Assembly (NCBI GenBank): GCA_014138095.1
Contig: JACGXE010000001.1
Span: 558,001-622,000 of the forward strand
Direction: 5' to 3'
DNA from: Ochrobactrum sp. RH2CCR150
Lineage (GTDB): Bacteria > Pseudomonadota > Alphaproteobacteria > Rhizobiales > Rhizobiaceae
DNA: 64,000 bases
How positions within the stretch are numbered: the stretch's first letter is position 1; every line of letters begins with the position of its first letter. The notes below the pieces were generated by a model. The model did not search any database. It was not told where the DNA came from and saw only the letters and a program-made list of their open reading frames with translations. A program made the position numbers and the translations under genes. This document shows, piece after piece, positions 24,681-32,672 of this stretch.

Positions 24681-26114
24681 ATGACAATTCATCAGAATCT
24701 GATCGCTGGCGAGTGGGTTGGCGGTGACGGCACTGCCAACATCAACCCGTCCGACACCAATGATGTGGTGGGCACCTATGCCCGCGCGACGGCTGAAGAC
24801 ACGAAAGCGGCGATTGCAGCTGCGAAGGCCGCTTTCCCGGCCTGGTCGCGTTCCGGCATTCTGGAGCGCCACGCGATCCTGCGTAAGGCAGCCGACGAGA
24901 TTCTGGCGCGCAAGGACGAGCTTGGCCGTCTCCTGTCGCGCGAAGAAGGCAAGACGCTTGCCGAAGGCATCGGCGAAACCATACGCGCCAGCCAGATTTT
25001 CGACTTCTTCGCAGGCGAGTGCCTGCGCCTTGCCGGTGAAACGCTGCCTTCGGCGCGTCCGGGCATCGGCGTTGAGGTCACCCGTGAAGCCGTTGGTGTC
25101 GTCGGCATCATCACGCCGTGGAATTTCCCGATCGCCATCCCGACCTGGAAGATCGCGCCAGCGCTTTGCTATGGCAACACCATCGTCTTCAAGCCAGCCG
25201 ACCTCGTGCCGGGCTGCTCCTGGGCGATTGTCGATATTCTGCATCGCGCCGGTCTGCCGAAGGGCGTTCTCAACCTCGTCATGGGCCGAGGTTCCGTCGT
25301 TGGCCAGACCATTCTGGACAGCGCCGATGTTCAGGCTGTGACCTTCACCGGTTCGACCGGTACGGGCAAGCGCGTTGCCGCTGCCTCCATCGAACACAAT
25401 CGTCGCTTCCAGCTTGAAATGGGCGGCAAGAACCCGGTCGTCGTTCTGGACGATGCCGATCTCAATGTCGCGGTTGAATCCGTGGTCAATTCGGCCTTCT
25501 TCTCGACCGGACAGCGTTGCACCGCATCCTCACGCGTCATCGTGACGGAAGGCATCCACGACAAGTTTGTTGCCGCCGCCATTGAAAGGCTGAAGGGTGT
25601 TGTCGTCGACAATGCGCTGAAGCAGGGCACGCATATTGGCCCGGTTGTGGACGAAAGCCAGCTTCAGCAGGACATGGATTATATCGAGCTTGGCCGCAAG
25701 GAAGGCGCGAAGCTTGCCTTTGGCGGCGAACGCCTGAACCGCGAAACACCGGGCTTTTATCTCCAGCCAGCACTTTTCACCGAAGCCACCAACCAGATGC
25801 GCATCAGCCGTGAGGAAATCTTCGGCCCGGTCGCTTCGGTCATCCGCGTCAAGGATTACGAAGAAGCGCTGGCCACCGCCAACGATACGAACTTCGGCCT
25901 GTCTTCTGGCATTTGCACGACGAGCCTGAAATACGCAACGCATTTCAAGCGCAATTCGGAAGCAGGCATGGTGATGGTCAATCTGCCGACTGCCGGTGTC
26001 GATTTCCACGTGCCATTCGGCGGGCGCAAGGGTTCGAGCTACGGTCCACGTGAACAGGGCCGCTACGCCGCCGAGTTCTACACGACGGTCAAGACAGCCT
26101 ATACGCTCGCCTGA
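24681..26114 (+). CDS. Alpha-ketoglutarate semialdehyde dehydrogenase-type aldehyde dehydrogenase
   Basis: A 477-residue NAD(P)-dependent aldehyde dehydrogenase. It has Pro-Trp-Asn-Phe-Pro-Ile-Ala-Ile-Pro, the cofactor turn Phe-Thr-Gly-Ser-Thr-Gly-Thr-Gly, general base Glu246 (Leu-Glu-Met-Gly-Gly-Lys-Asn-Pro) and catalytic Cys280 (Gly-Gln-Arg-Cys-Thr-Ala-Ser-Ser). The Asn-Pro-Val after Gly-Gly-Lys and the C-terminal Ser-Arg/Gly-Pro-Arg-Glu-Gln-Gly resemble 2,5-dioxovalerate dehydrogenases of sugar-acid and hydroxyproline pathways. Succinate semialdehyde is an alternative substrate. The frame is open far upstream (from 24462), but GGGAGAGAGAG precedes the ATG at 24681. It is divergent from the ABC exporter and stands alone. 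Confidence 0.82.
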   Translation: MTIHQNLIAGEWVGGDGTANINPSDTNDVVGTYARATAEDTKAAIAAAKAAFPAWSRSGILERHAILRKAADEILARKDELGRLLSREEGKTLAEGIGETIRASQIFDFFAGECLRLAGETLPSARPGIGVEVTREAVGVVGIITPWNFPIAIPTWKIAPALCYGNTIVFKPADLVPGCSWAIVDILHRAGLPKGVLNLVMGRGSVVGQTILDSADVQAVTFTGSTGTGKRVAAASIEHNRRFQLEMGGKNPVVVLDDADLNVAVESVVNSAFFSTGQRCTASSRVIVTEGIHDKFVAAAIERLKGVVVDNALKQGTHIGPVVDESQLQQDMDYIELGRKEGAKLAFGGERLNRETPGFYLQPALFTEATNQMRISREEIFGPVASVIRVKDYEEALATANDTNFGLSSGICTTSLKYATHFKRNSEAGMVMVNLPTAGVDFHVPFGGRKGSSYGPREQGRYAAEFYTTVKTAYTLA

Positions 26115-26116
26115 TA

Positions 26117-26165
26117 AAGCATGTCTCCCGAAAGTGGGAACCGGTTTCGGGATAAAGACATGCGT
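26117..26165. repeat. Rhizobiales intergenic palindromic repeat, copy 1
   Basis: GCATGTC (26119-26125) and GACATGC (26157-26163) flank TCCCGAAA-GTGGGAACCGG-TTTCGGGA, a nested palindrome ending four bases after the dehydrogenase stop. A related element lies at 63476-63514. I recall this GCATG...GGGAACCGG...CATGC pattern as very frequent between genes of Rhizobiales. Confidence 0.75.
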
Positions 26166-26197
26166 AAAAACAAAAGCTTTAGCGTCTGAGGGAATGT

Positions 26198-26228
26198 GAA
26201 AACCGGCGGTTTCCCCGCCGGTTTTTTT
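26198..26228. terminator. Bidirectional Rho-independent terminator
   Basis: AACCGGCGG (26201-26209) pairs with CCGCCGGTT (26215-26223) over TTTCC and is followed by TTTTT. It closes the dehydrogenase gene and abuts the stop codon of the convergent thiX gene at 26227. Confidence 0.85.
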
Positions 26229-27003
26229 ATGCGGCTTTTTTTGGCCAGGCGGCAAGCTTGCGGGCGAAATGCGACACCGTGCCGTGCAGCAGCATGGTGA
26301 AGGCCGCCAGCACAAACAGGCAGGCGAACATCAGATCCACCTTGGCGCGTCCATTGGCGAGCAGCATCAGATAGCCGAGGCCCTTCGATGCACCGACCCA
26401 TTCACCCACCACGGCACCAATGGGCGCATAGACTGCGGCAAGGCTCAGGCCCGACGCCAGTGAGGGAAAGGCAGACGGAATGCGGATGCGAAACAGGATC
26501 GCCATGCGTCCGGCCCCCAGAATTTCCGCCGCGTCGATCAGGCTGCTATCAGTGCGCCGCATGCCGTCAAAGAAGGTGGAAACAATGGGGAAGAAGATCA
26601 TCAGCACTGTAACCGCGATCTTCGATGCAGGACCGTAGCCGAGCCACAAAGTCAAAATCGGGGCGAGCGCAAAGATCGGGATCGCCTGACTGAACACCAT
26701 CGCAGGCATGACGAGCCGCTGCGCCAGCGGCGACATCATCAGGCAGATGGCGGTTGCGATGCCGACCGCACTGCCAAGGACAAGACCGCCCAGAACTTCG
26801 CCGATGGTGGCGGCGGCGTTTTCTGCAATCAGCCCGGCATTGGTGATCAGCGCCTGCGCCACATCCAGCGGACCGGGCAGAATGAAGCGCGGCATCTGGC
26901 CGATGCTCACCACCGCCTGCCAGATCGCCAGCGCCACCGCCGCCGACAGCAAGCCGTCGGCGATGCGCCTTGTGCGGGAACGAGTTAGAACTGCTCCCTC
27001 CAA
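26227..27003 (-). CDS. thiX: ABC transporter permease for thiamine precursors, ThiX-like
   Basis: A 258-residue inner-membrane permease of the NitT/TauT type with about six hydrophobic segments and the EAA-loop pattern Ile-Leu-Gly-Ala-Gly-Arg (about 162-167). In thiamine salvage loci ThiX works with the binding protein ThiY, encoded two genes upstream, to import formyl-aminopyrimidine. It is the last gene of the thiamine operon. The start appears to be a TTG directly after the tenA stop, with AAGGG eight bases ahead. The matching ATPase (ThiZ) is not in the window, so an ATPase encoded elsewhere must energise it. Confidence 0.82.
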   Translation of the reverse strand: MEGAVLTRSRTRRIADGLLSAAVALAIWQAVVSIGQMPRFILPGPLDVAQALITNAGLIAENAAATIGEVLGGLVLGSAVGIATAICLMMSPLAQRLVMPAMVFSQAIPIFALAPILTLWLGYGPASKIAVTVLMIFFPIVSTFFDGMRRTDSSLIDAAEILGAGRMAILFRIRIPSAFPSLASGLSLAAVYAPIGAVVGEWVGASKGLGYLMLLANGRAKVDLMFACLFVLAAFTMLLHGTVSHFARKLAAWPKKAA

Positions 27004-27699
27004 CTAAGCCGCCCTTAGCCCCATCGACCAGAACTCGGCTTCGAGCCTGCTTGCGGTGGCAAAAATCTGGCAGAGCCTTGGCCAGCGCGGGCTTTTCTCG
27101 AAGTCGTCGCCGATGCGGTCTTTGGCGGCCTGATCGAACAGCTTGCCGACCGTATGGCACATGTCCTGATATTCGGCCCCCGCATAGGTATCGATCCATT
27201 CCTGATAGGGCGTGCCGGGCAGGGCGGTCACGGCGAGATTGAGGCCGATCTCGCCATAACCATGCGCGCAGGGCACAAGCGCGGTCAGTAGGTCGAGGAA
27301 ATCGCCCGCTTGTCCGCAATCGAGCACATAGCGCGTATAGGCTAGATTTTCCGGCTCTTCCTTCGTCGCGTAAAGCTCGTCTTCGCTGATCCCCTCGCGG
27401 GCGCAGATGCTGACATGCAGCGGCAGTTCCATATGGGCAAGGCCGTGCATGATATCGGCGCAGAGCCGGGTTTCCTGCAGCGTATTTGCCTTGACGACGC
27501 CCAGCGCAAAGGCGCGCGCATAGTGGTGCAGATAGACATAGTCCTGACGGAGATAATGCAGGAAGGCAGCTTTCGGCAGGGTGCCGTCGCCCAGTCCGCG
27601 CACGAATTCATGCTCGATATAGGGCTTCCAGTCGCCAAGCGTCGCGGCGCGCAGGCGCGTGAACAGTTGGGATGAATAATGCGGCTGCGGCTGGCTCAT
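27004..27699 (-). CDS. tenA: Aminopyrimidine aminohydrolase / thiaminase II
   Basis: A 231-residue all-helical TenA protein. It hydrolyses aminopyrimidine breakdown products of thiamine to hydroxymethylpyrimidine (salvage). Typical features are Tyr-Leu-Arg-Gln-Asp-Tyr-Val-Tyr-Leu near 49-57, the catalytic-Cys segment Leu-Val-Pro-Cys-Ala-His-Gly-Tyr near 141-148, and the C-terminal Ala-Ser-Arg-Leu-Glu-Ala-Glu-Phe-Trp with the conserved Glu. It starts inside the thiY stop (ATGA overlap) and ends directly before thiX, fitting a salvage block for pyrimidines taken up by ThiXY. Confidence 0.93.
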   Translation of the reverse strand: MSQPQPHYSSQLFTRLRAATLGDWKPYIEHEFVRGLGDGTLPKAAFLHYLRQDYVYLHHYARAFALGVVKANTLQETRLCADIMHGLAHMELPLHVSICAREGISEDELYATKEEPENLAYTRYVLDCGQAGDFLDLLTALVPCAHGYGEIGLNLAVTALPGTPYQEWIDTYAGAEYQDMCHTVGKLFDQAAKDRIGDDFEKSPRWPRLCQIFATASRLEAEFWSMGLRAA

Positions 27700-28664
27700 G
27701 ACTTGCTCCCTTCCGCGTTGACGTCGATGGCGAATTTCTCGACCGGCAGGATGGAAGGCACCAGATTGTGCTCCTTGAGATAGGCCTCATAACGCTGCCA
27801 GCGACCATAATCGAGGCTCGCAGGCGAGCGTGAGAAGCGCGCCACGGTGTCTTTCCAGGCGCGCTGGTTCAGCTCATCCTTGAGCTCGGTGCTATAGGAT
27901 GAAAACAGCTCGTAACCCTTGTCCGGGTGATTGACGATATATTGCGCGGCCTTCTCTGTGGCCGAGAGGAAGCGCGAAATCTTGTTCTTTTCCGCCGCAT
28001 CCAGCTTGGTCGTGGCGGCGACATAGACCAGCTCGTCATAAACCGGCACGCCTTCCTCCTCGACGAAGAAGCATTTGCCGGGCACGCCTTCGACGGCCAT
28101 CTGGTTCAGTTCGACATTGCGATAAGCACCCATCACAGCGTCGACCTGCTTCGACATCAGCGATGGCGCGAGCGAGAAATTCACATTGATCAGTTCGACA
28201 TCGGAGAGTTTGACACCGTGCTGGCCGAGAATGGTGCCGAGCAGAGTTTCCTCGGTTCCGGCGACCGAATAGCCGATCTTCTTGCCCTTGAGATCGGCAA
28301 TGGAATTCACCGATCCGTCGTCGCGGGTCATCAGGCAGTTGAGCGGCGAGTCGATCAAGGTGCCGACGCGGATAAGCGGCAGGCCTTCATGCACCTGAAG
28401 ATGCACCTGCTGCTGATAGGAAATGGCAAGATCGGCCTGTCCCGCCGCCACCATCTTGGTCGGTGTCGATGCATCGGCAGGCGCGACGATATCCACGTCC
28501 AGCCCGGCATCCTTGAAGTAGCCGAGCTTGTCGGCGACGATGATCGGACCATGATCCGGGTTCACATACCAGTCGAGAATGAGCTTCAGCTTGTCATCGG
28601 CGTGAGCCGAAGTGGCAACCGTGAAAGCGAGGCCGAACAGGGCGGCGAAGACGGTCTTTTTCAT
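27696..28664 (-). CDS. thiY: Periplasmic thiamine-precursor binding protein, ThiY-like
   Basis: A 322-residue NMT1/THI5-like solute-binding protein. The start at 28664 (ATGA overlap with the thiE stop) gives a clean signal peptide: Met-Lys-Lys-Thr-Val-Phe-Ala, a hydrophobic core and cleavage near Ala-His-Ala-Asp. The mature part shows Leu-Asp-Trp-Tyr-Val-Asn-Pro-Asp-His-Gly-Pro near 32-42, the hallmark of pyrimidine-binding THI5-like proteins. It should deliver formyl-aminopyrimidine to the ThiX permease, with TenA acting after uptake. A longer in-frame start at 28733 would destroy the signal peptide. Confidence 0.9.
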   Translation of the reverse strand: MKKTVFAALFGLAFTVATSAHADDKLKLILDWYVNPDHGPIIVADKLGYFKDAGLDVDIVAPADASTPTKMVAAGQADLAISYQQQVHLQVHEGLPLIRVGTLIDSPLNCLMTRDDGSVNSIADLKGKKIGYSVAGTEETLLGTILGQHGVKLSDVELINVNFSLAPSLMSKQVDAVMGAYRNVELNQMAVEGVPGKCFFVEEEGVPVYDELVYVAATTKLDAAEKNKISRFLSATEKAAQYIVNHPDKGYELFSSYSTELKDELNQRAWKDTVARFSRSPASLDYGRWQRYEAYLKEHNLVPSILPVEKFAIDVNAEGSKS

Positions 28665-29308
28665 TTGCGTTGCCTTTCCATGGGGGTCTGCTCCAGAGCG
28701 TGGCCTGCATAAGCGCGGGTGGTTTCGATCCATTGGCGCAGGCGGCTTTCGGGGTCGGCATTGAGGGTGATGTCGGTGACGACGGAAACGATATCGGCGC
28801 CCGCTTCAAAGACGCCCGGTGCGCGTTCGACGCTCATACCGCCGATCCCGACCAGTGGAATATCGCCAATTCGCGCCTTCCATTGGCCAAGGCGGGGCAG
28901 GCCCTGCTCGTGCCATTTCATCTTTTTCAAAATGGTCGGGTAGATGGGGCCAAGCGCGATATAGTCTGGCTTTACCGACAGGGCGCGGTCCAGTTCCGCC
29001 TCGTCATGGCTCGAAACACCCAGTTTCAAACCACCGGCGCGAATGGCGTCAAGATCGGCATCGTCAAGGTCTTCCTGTCCGAGATGGATGAAGTCGCAAC
29101 CTTCCTCCAGCGCGAGCTTCCAATAGTCGTTGACTATCAGCTGGCAGTCATGCGCAAGGCAGATTTCCCGTGCGGCGCGGATTTCGCTGCGCAGCTCCGG
29201 CTCGGTCTTGTCCTTGGCACGCAACTGCACCAGCTTGACGCCGAGCGGCACCATGCGCTCCAGCCATTTTGCGCTGTCGAAGATCGGGTAGAACGGATCG
29301 AGGGCCAT
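28661..29308 (-). CDS. thiE: Thiamine-phosphate synthase
   Basis: A 215-residue TIM-barrel enzyme that joins hydroxymethylpyrimidine diphosphate and thiazole phosphate to thiamine phosphate. Visible patterns are Val-Gln-Leu-Arg-Ala-Lys-Asp (about 27-33), Ile-Val-Asn-Asp-Tyr (58-62), His-Leu-Gly-Gln-Glu-Asp (about 75-80) and Gly-Pro-Ile-Tyr-Pro-Thr near 119-124, followed by Gly-Ile-Gly-Gly. The start codon overlaps the thiG stop (TAATG) and the stop overlaps the thiY start. Confidence 0.94.
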   Translation of the reverse strand: MALDPFYPIFDSAKWLERMVPLGVKLVQLRAKDKTEPELRSEIRAAREICLAHDCQLIVNDYWKLALEEGCDFIHLGQEDLDDADLDAIRAGGLKLGVSSHDEAELDRALSVKPDYIALGPIYPTILKKMKWHEQGLPRLGQWKARIGDIPLVGIGGMSVERAPGVFEAGADIVSVVTDITLNADPESRLRQWIETTRAYAGHALEQTPMERQRK

Positions 29309-30078
29309 TACAAAAACGCCTTTCCGAGAAGAGGGGTGGAAGGTGCCGCCATATCGCGCGCTTCGATGGCGTCCGCTTCAAAAGCGAGCCGCCCGGCTTC
29401 AACCGCAAGCGCAAAACCGCGCGCCATGGCGACGGGATCACCAGCCTTGGCGACAGCGGTGTTGATGAGCACGGCGTCATAGCCCAGTTCCATCGCCGCA
29501 GCCGCATGGGACGGCACGCCAATGCCGGCATCGACGACAAGCGGAATGTCGGGGAAATGCGCTCGCATGGTCTTCAGCGCATAAGGGTTGTTGAGGCCAC
29601 GGCCTGAGCCGATGGGCGCGCCCCAGGGCATCAGCACTTTGCAACCGGCTTCAATGAGCTTTTCCGCGACGACAAGATCGTCATTCATATAGGGAAAGAC
29701 CTCAAAGCCGTCATCGCAGAGTATGCGCGCTGCTTCCACAAGGCCGAACGGATCTGGCTGCAACGTGTCGTGGTCGCCGATCACTTCCAGCTTGATCCAG
29801 TTGGTGCCGAAGATTTCACGCGCCATTTTGGCGGTGGTCACCGCTTCACGCGGCGTGTGGCAGCCTGCCGTATTGGGCAGAACGGCCACGCCCAGCTCGC
29901 GGATCAGCGCCCAGAAGTCCTGTCCGGCGCGGGCATCGCCGCTTTCACGACGCAGCGACACGGTGACGATATCGCTTTGCGAAGCGCGCACCGCATCCGC
30001 CAATATGGCGGGCGATGGATATTGCGCCGTGCCGAGCAACAGGCGGCTTTCGAATTTTTTGCCATAGAATTCAAGCAT
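29308..30078 (-). CDS. thiG: Thiazole synthase
   Basis: A 256-residue TIM-barrel enzyme that forms thiazole phosphate from deoxyxylulose phosphate, ThiS-thiocarboxylate and dehydroglycine. It shows the N-terminal Phe-Glu-Ser-Arg-Leu-Leu-Leu-Gly-Thr, the Schiff-base Lys region Trp-Ile-Lys-Leu-Glu-Val (about 95-100), [10 protein letters not shown] (about 150-159) and Val-Asp-Ala-Gly-Ile-Gly. It begins one base after the thiS stop. Confidence 0.96.
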   Translation of the reverse strand: MLEFYGKKFESRLLLGTAQYPSPAILADAVRASQSDIVTVSLRRESGDARAGQDFWALIRELGVAVLPNTAGCHTPREAVTTAKMAREIFGTNWIKLEVIGDHDTLQPDPFGLVEAARILCDDGFEVFPYMNDDLVVAEKLIEAGCKVLMPWGAPIGSGRGLNNPYALKTMRAHFPDIPLVVDAGIGVPSHAAAAMELGYDAVLINTAVAKAGDPVAMARGFALAVEAGRLAFEADAIEARDMAAPSTPLLGKAFL

Positions 30079-30079
30079 C

Positions 30080-30277
30080 TCAGCCTCCCTGCATCGGGGC
30101 CAGAACTTCGATGCGGTCGCCAGCCGACAAGGTCGCGGCTGCGCGCTCGTCGCTTGCCACGAATTCGCCGTTCAGCGCAGTTGCGACAACCGCTTCGTCC
30201 AGTTCGATCTCGGCGAGCAGTGCCGCCAGATTGGCGGCTGCCGTGGTGATGACTTCACCGTTCAGCACGATTGTCAT
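30080..30277 (-). CDS. thiS: Sulfur carrier protein ThiS
   Basis: A 65-residue beta-grasp sulfur carrier that ends in the obligatory Gly-Gly, which is thiocarboxylated to donate sulfur to the thiazole ring. It begins inside the thiO stop (ATGA overlap) and is followed by thiG, its partner enzyme. Confidence 0.93.
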   Translation of the reverse strand: MTIVLNGEVITTAAANLAALLAEIELDEAVVATALNGEFVASDERAAATLSAGDRIEVLAPMQGG

Positions 30278-31266
30278 GCATAGTCCTCCACAAATTCGGG
30301 CATGGTTTCGGGCGTGGTCGCGGCCGCAACCGCCATGCGCGCTATCGCCGGCGAAAGCAGGAAGCCGTGGCGGTAAAGCCCGTTGACATAGATGGTTTTG
30401 CCACGCCGTCTCACGCGGGGCAGATTGTCTGGAAAAGCAGGGCGCGCATCGACGCCGGTTTCGAGAATTTCCGCCTCGCCGAATGCCGGATGCAGGGCAT
30501 AGGCCGCGCTCAAAAGTTCCAGTGTTGAGCGCACGCTGATGCCACTGCGCTGATCGCTTTCGATCATCGTCGCGCCGATCATGTGCACGCCGTCGCCGCG
30601 CGGCACGATGTAGAGCGGAATGCGCGGATGGAGGAGGCGGACGGGTCGCGAAAGGTTGATGTCACGCGAGCGGACAACCAGCATCTCGCCTTTGACACCG
30701 CGCAGATCGGGCAGCACATCGCGGGCACTAAGACCGCGGGCATCGACGATAATATCCGCGTCGATCTTCGCTGCGTCCGCTTCCGTATTGAGCTGGAACA
30801 CGACGCCCTTTCTTTGCAGGTTTTCGGCCAGCTCAACCAGTGTCTTGCGCGGGTCGAGATGGCCTTCGCGTGCGAAGAACAGGCCCTGCCGGAAACGTCC
30901 GGCGAGATCAGGCTCCAGCGCATCAATGCGTTCACTGTCTATTGTGTCGAAGGCTTCCGTGCGGCGTGCGAAGCGGCGCAACTCGCTGGCGTCGCGGTTG
31001 TGCGACAGAACCAGAGTGCCTTCGTGCTTGACGCCGGAGACGTGCTTTTCCCACCAGCCAATCGCTTCCTGACCGAGCCGCACCACAGGTTCCTCGGCGC
31101 TTTCGCCTTCGCACCATGGCGCCAGCATGCCGCCTGCAAGCCAGGAGCAGCAGTCGGAACCGATCTGCGGGCTGCGGGCAATCACCGTGACGGCGTGGCC
31201 CTGATCGGTGAACTCGGCGGCAGTGGCAAGACCGGCAACACCCGCTCCGATGATGGTGACGCGCAT
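30274..31266 (-). CDS. thiO: Glycine oxidase for thiazole synthesis
   Basis: A 330-residue FAD enzyme of the DAO family that makes dehydroglycine (imino-glycine) for ThiG. The N-terminal Ile-Ile-Gly-Ala-Gly-Val-Ala-Gly-Leu is the FAD-binding turn, and the C-terminal Asn-Gly-Leu-Tyr-Arg-His-Gly-Phe-Leu-Leu-Ser-Pro is typical. The ATG at 31266 overlaps the thiD stop (TGATG) and has GGAGGAG eight bases upstream; a GTG one codon earlier is less likely. ThiO instead of ThiH implies oxygen-dependent thiazole synthesis. Confidence 0.93.
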   Translation of the reverse strand: MRVTIIGAGVAGLATAAEFTDQGHAVTVIARSPQIGSDCCSWLAGGMLAPWCEGESAEEPVVRLGQEAIGWWEKHVSGVKHEGTLVLSHNRDASELRRFARRTEAFDTIDSERIDALEPDLAGRFRQGLFFAREGHLDPRKTLVELAENLQRKGVVFQLNTEADAAKIDADIIVDARGLSARDVLPDLRGVKGEMLVVRSRDINLSRPVRLLHPRIPLYIVPRGDGVHMIGATMIESDQRSGISVRSTLELLSAAYALHPAFGEAEILETGVDARPAFPDNLPRVRRRGKTIYVNGLYRHGFLLSPAIARMAVAAATTPETMPEFVEDYA

Positions 31267-32156
31267 CACGCAATCTCCTCCGTTCGGGTTTTCCAGAGGT
31301 CATGGAAATGGTGCACCGGCCCATGGCCGTGTCCGATCTTCAATGTGTCGGCAGCGCGGATTGCCCCTTGCAGATAGGTGTGGGCTGCAAGCACCGCTTT
31401 TTCGAGCGGCAGGTTCTTGGCAAGCTCCGCAGCAATGGCCGAGGAGAGCGTGCAACCTGTGCCATGGGTGTTGTCGGTCCGGATGCGCGGTGCCTCGACA
31501 CGCAGCGTCGGCTGATCGCGGCGAACGAGCAGGTCGACGCAAATTTCGCCTTCGGCATGGCCGCCCTTCATCAGAACGGCCTTCGCGCCGAGTTCGAGCA
31601 ATGCGCGGCCTTGCTGTTCGGCGTCATCGTCATCAAGCGCCAGACCGGAGCCGAGCAGGCAGGCCGCTTCAGGCCGGTTGGGGGTCAAAAGCGTTGCGAG
31701 CGGCACCAGTTTCTGGCGCAAAAGCGCAATGGCGTTTTCGCTCAAAAGCCGGTCGCCCGACTTGGCCACCATCACCGGATCGAGAACGATGGGGCCGGAA
31801 AAATGGGCAAGCCCGCGCGCAATGGCCTCGATGGTTTCGGGCACGGACACCATGCCGATCTTCACTGCGGCAACATCGAGATCGCTGAAAACGGCGTCTA
31901 TCTGGCCCGCGACGATGGCGGGCGGGATATCGTGCACCGCGCTCACCGTGCAGGTGTTCTGCACGGTCACAGCGGCAATGACGCTCGCGCCATAGACGCC
32001 CAGCGCTGAAAATGTCTTGAGGTCGGCCTGAATGCCAGCACCGCCGCCACTGTCGGAACCGGCAATGGTCACACAGATGGGGGTCACGCAGATGGGCGCA
32101 GACAGTGTCTGGCCATTGTTGGATTTGGGTCGGGAGAAACTATGTTTCTGGTTCAT
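31266..32156 (-). CDS. thiD: Hydroxymethylpyrimidine/phosphomethylpyrimidine kinase
   Basis: A 296-residue ribokinase-fold enzyme that phosphorylates hydroxymethylpyrimidine twice. It shows Thr-Ile-Ala-Gly-Ser-Asp-Ser-Gly-Gly-Gly-Ala-Gly, Leu-Asp-Pro-Val-Met-Val, and the anion-hole motif Asp-Asn-Thr-His-Gly-Thr-Gly-Cys-Thr with the catalytic Cys. The start at 32156 is chosen because GAGAG lies eight bases upstream inside a hairpin of the riboswitch leader. The N-terminal extension contains a tandem Pro-Ile-Cys-Val-Thr duplication just before the nucleotide motif. It is the first gene of the thiamine operon and sits about 100 bases behind the TPP riboswitch. Confidence 0.92.
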   Translation of the reverse strand: MNQKHSFSRPKSNNGQTLSAPICVTPICVTIAGSDSGGGAGIQADLKTFSALGVYGASVIAAVTVQNTCTVSAVHDIPPAIVAGQIDAVFSDLDVAAVKIGMVSVPETIEAIARGLAHFSGPIVLDPVMVAKSGDRLLSENAIALLRQKLVPLATLLTPNRPEAACLLGSGLALDDDDAEQQGRALLELGAKAVLMKGGHAEGEICVDLLVRRDQPTLRVEAPRIRTDNTHGTGCTLSSAIAAELAKNLPLEKAVLAAHTYLQGAIRAADTLKIGHGHGPVHHFHDLWKTRTEEIA

Positions 32157-32161
32157 CGTAT

Positions 32162-32192
32162 CGTCTCTCATTCCGAACGGAAAGATGAGACG
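32162..32192 (-). promoter_or_regulatory. Hairpin covering the thiD ribosome site
   Basis: On the minus strand CGTCTCAT (32192-32185) pairs with ATGAGAGACG (32171-32162), leaving a two-base bulge, and an inner TCCG-TT-CGGA extends the stem. The GAGAG ribosome site of thiD lies in the 3' arm, so this looks like the translation-blocking expression platform of the riboswitch. Confidence 0.55.
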
Positions 32193-32256
32193 CCATGAAC
32201 CTGTATGGAGCATAAGCTCCGAGTGGGATGAACCCTGTCCGCGACGCGTCAAACTC

Positions 32257-32340
32257 CGTTCCCTACGCAGGTATTACCCGGATCAGGTTCAATGGGTTAA
32301 CGCGAGAACGCGCCTCTCAGCCTCTTTCGAGGCACCCCAA
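32257..32340 (-). promoter_or_regulatory. TPP riboswitch (THI element)
   Basis: On the minus strand the conserved core is present in order: GGGGTGC, CTGAGA, ACCC...TTGAACCTGATC, GGGTAATACC and GCGTAGGGAAC. It lies at the 5' end of the thiD-O-S-G-E-Y-tenA-thiX transcript and should lower its expression when thiamine pyrophosphate is abundant. Confidence 0.96.
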
Positions 32341-32357
32341 CGAATTTTGCTGCCATA

Positions 32358-32386
32358 GGCATAGGCCGGAAGTTTTGAGTGGTCAA
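32358..32386 (-). promoter_or_regulatory. Candidate promoter of the thiamine operon
   Basis: On the minus strand TTGACC (32386-32381), a 17-base spacer and TATGCC (32363-32358) lie just upstream of the TPP riboswitch, giving a start a few bases before the aptamer. Confidence 0.5.
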
Positions 32387-32672
32387 GCCGTCTCTGGCGG
32401 TCTTCAGCAGATGCCGGTTCACTTCCCCATGATGGCGGCGCGATAAGAATAAGATCATCAGAAAAAACTAAATGAGCGCCTCCTTCATATATGGTTTGTT
32501 AAAACCATTGGTCGTATTGTCCCTGCGGGGAAGTGTGTCCTGGTGGCAGTCCCCGCCTGTTTGTTCGTGCCTGTCTGGTCATGAACTCATGCGGAATATG
32601 ATGTTCCAGTGAGAGGTTTTATTGGCTAATTTAGACTGACGGCATGTGTCGGCTTGGGGCAAGGGGTTTATA
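32387..32672. other. Divergent spacer between thiamine operon and GGDEF-EAL gene
   Basis: Beyond the thi promoter these 286 bases hold no recognisable gene or repeat. The sequence becomes AT-rich near 32450-32520, where the promoter of the rightward gene could lie. AAGGGG at about 32661-32666 is its ribosome site. Confidence 0.4.
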
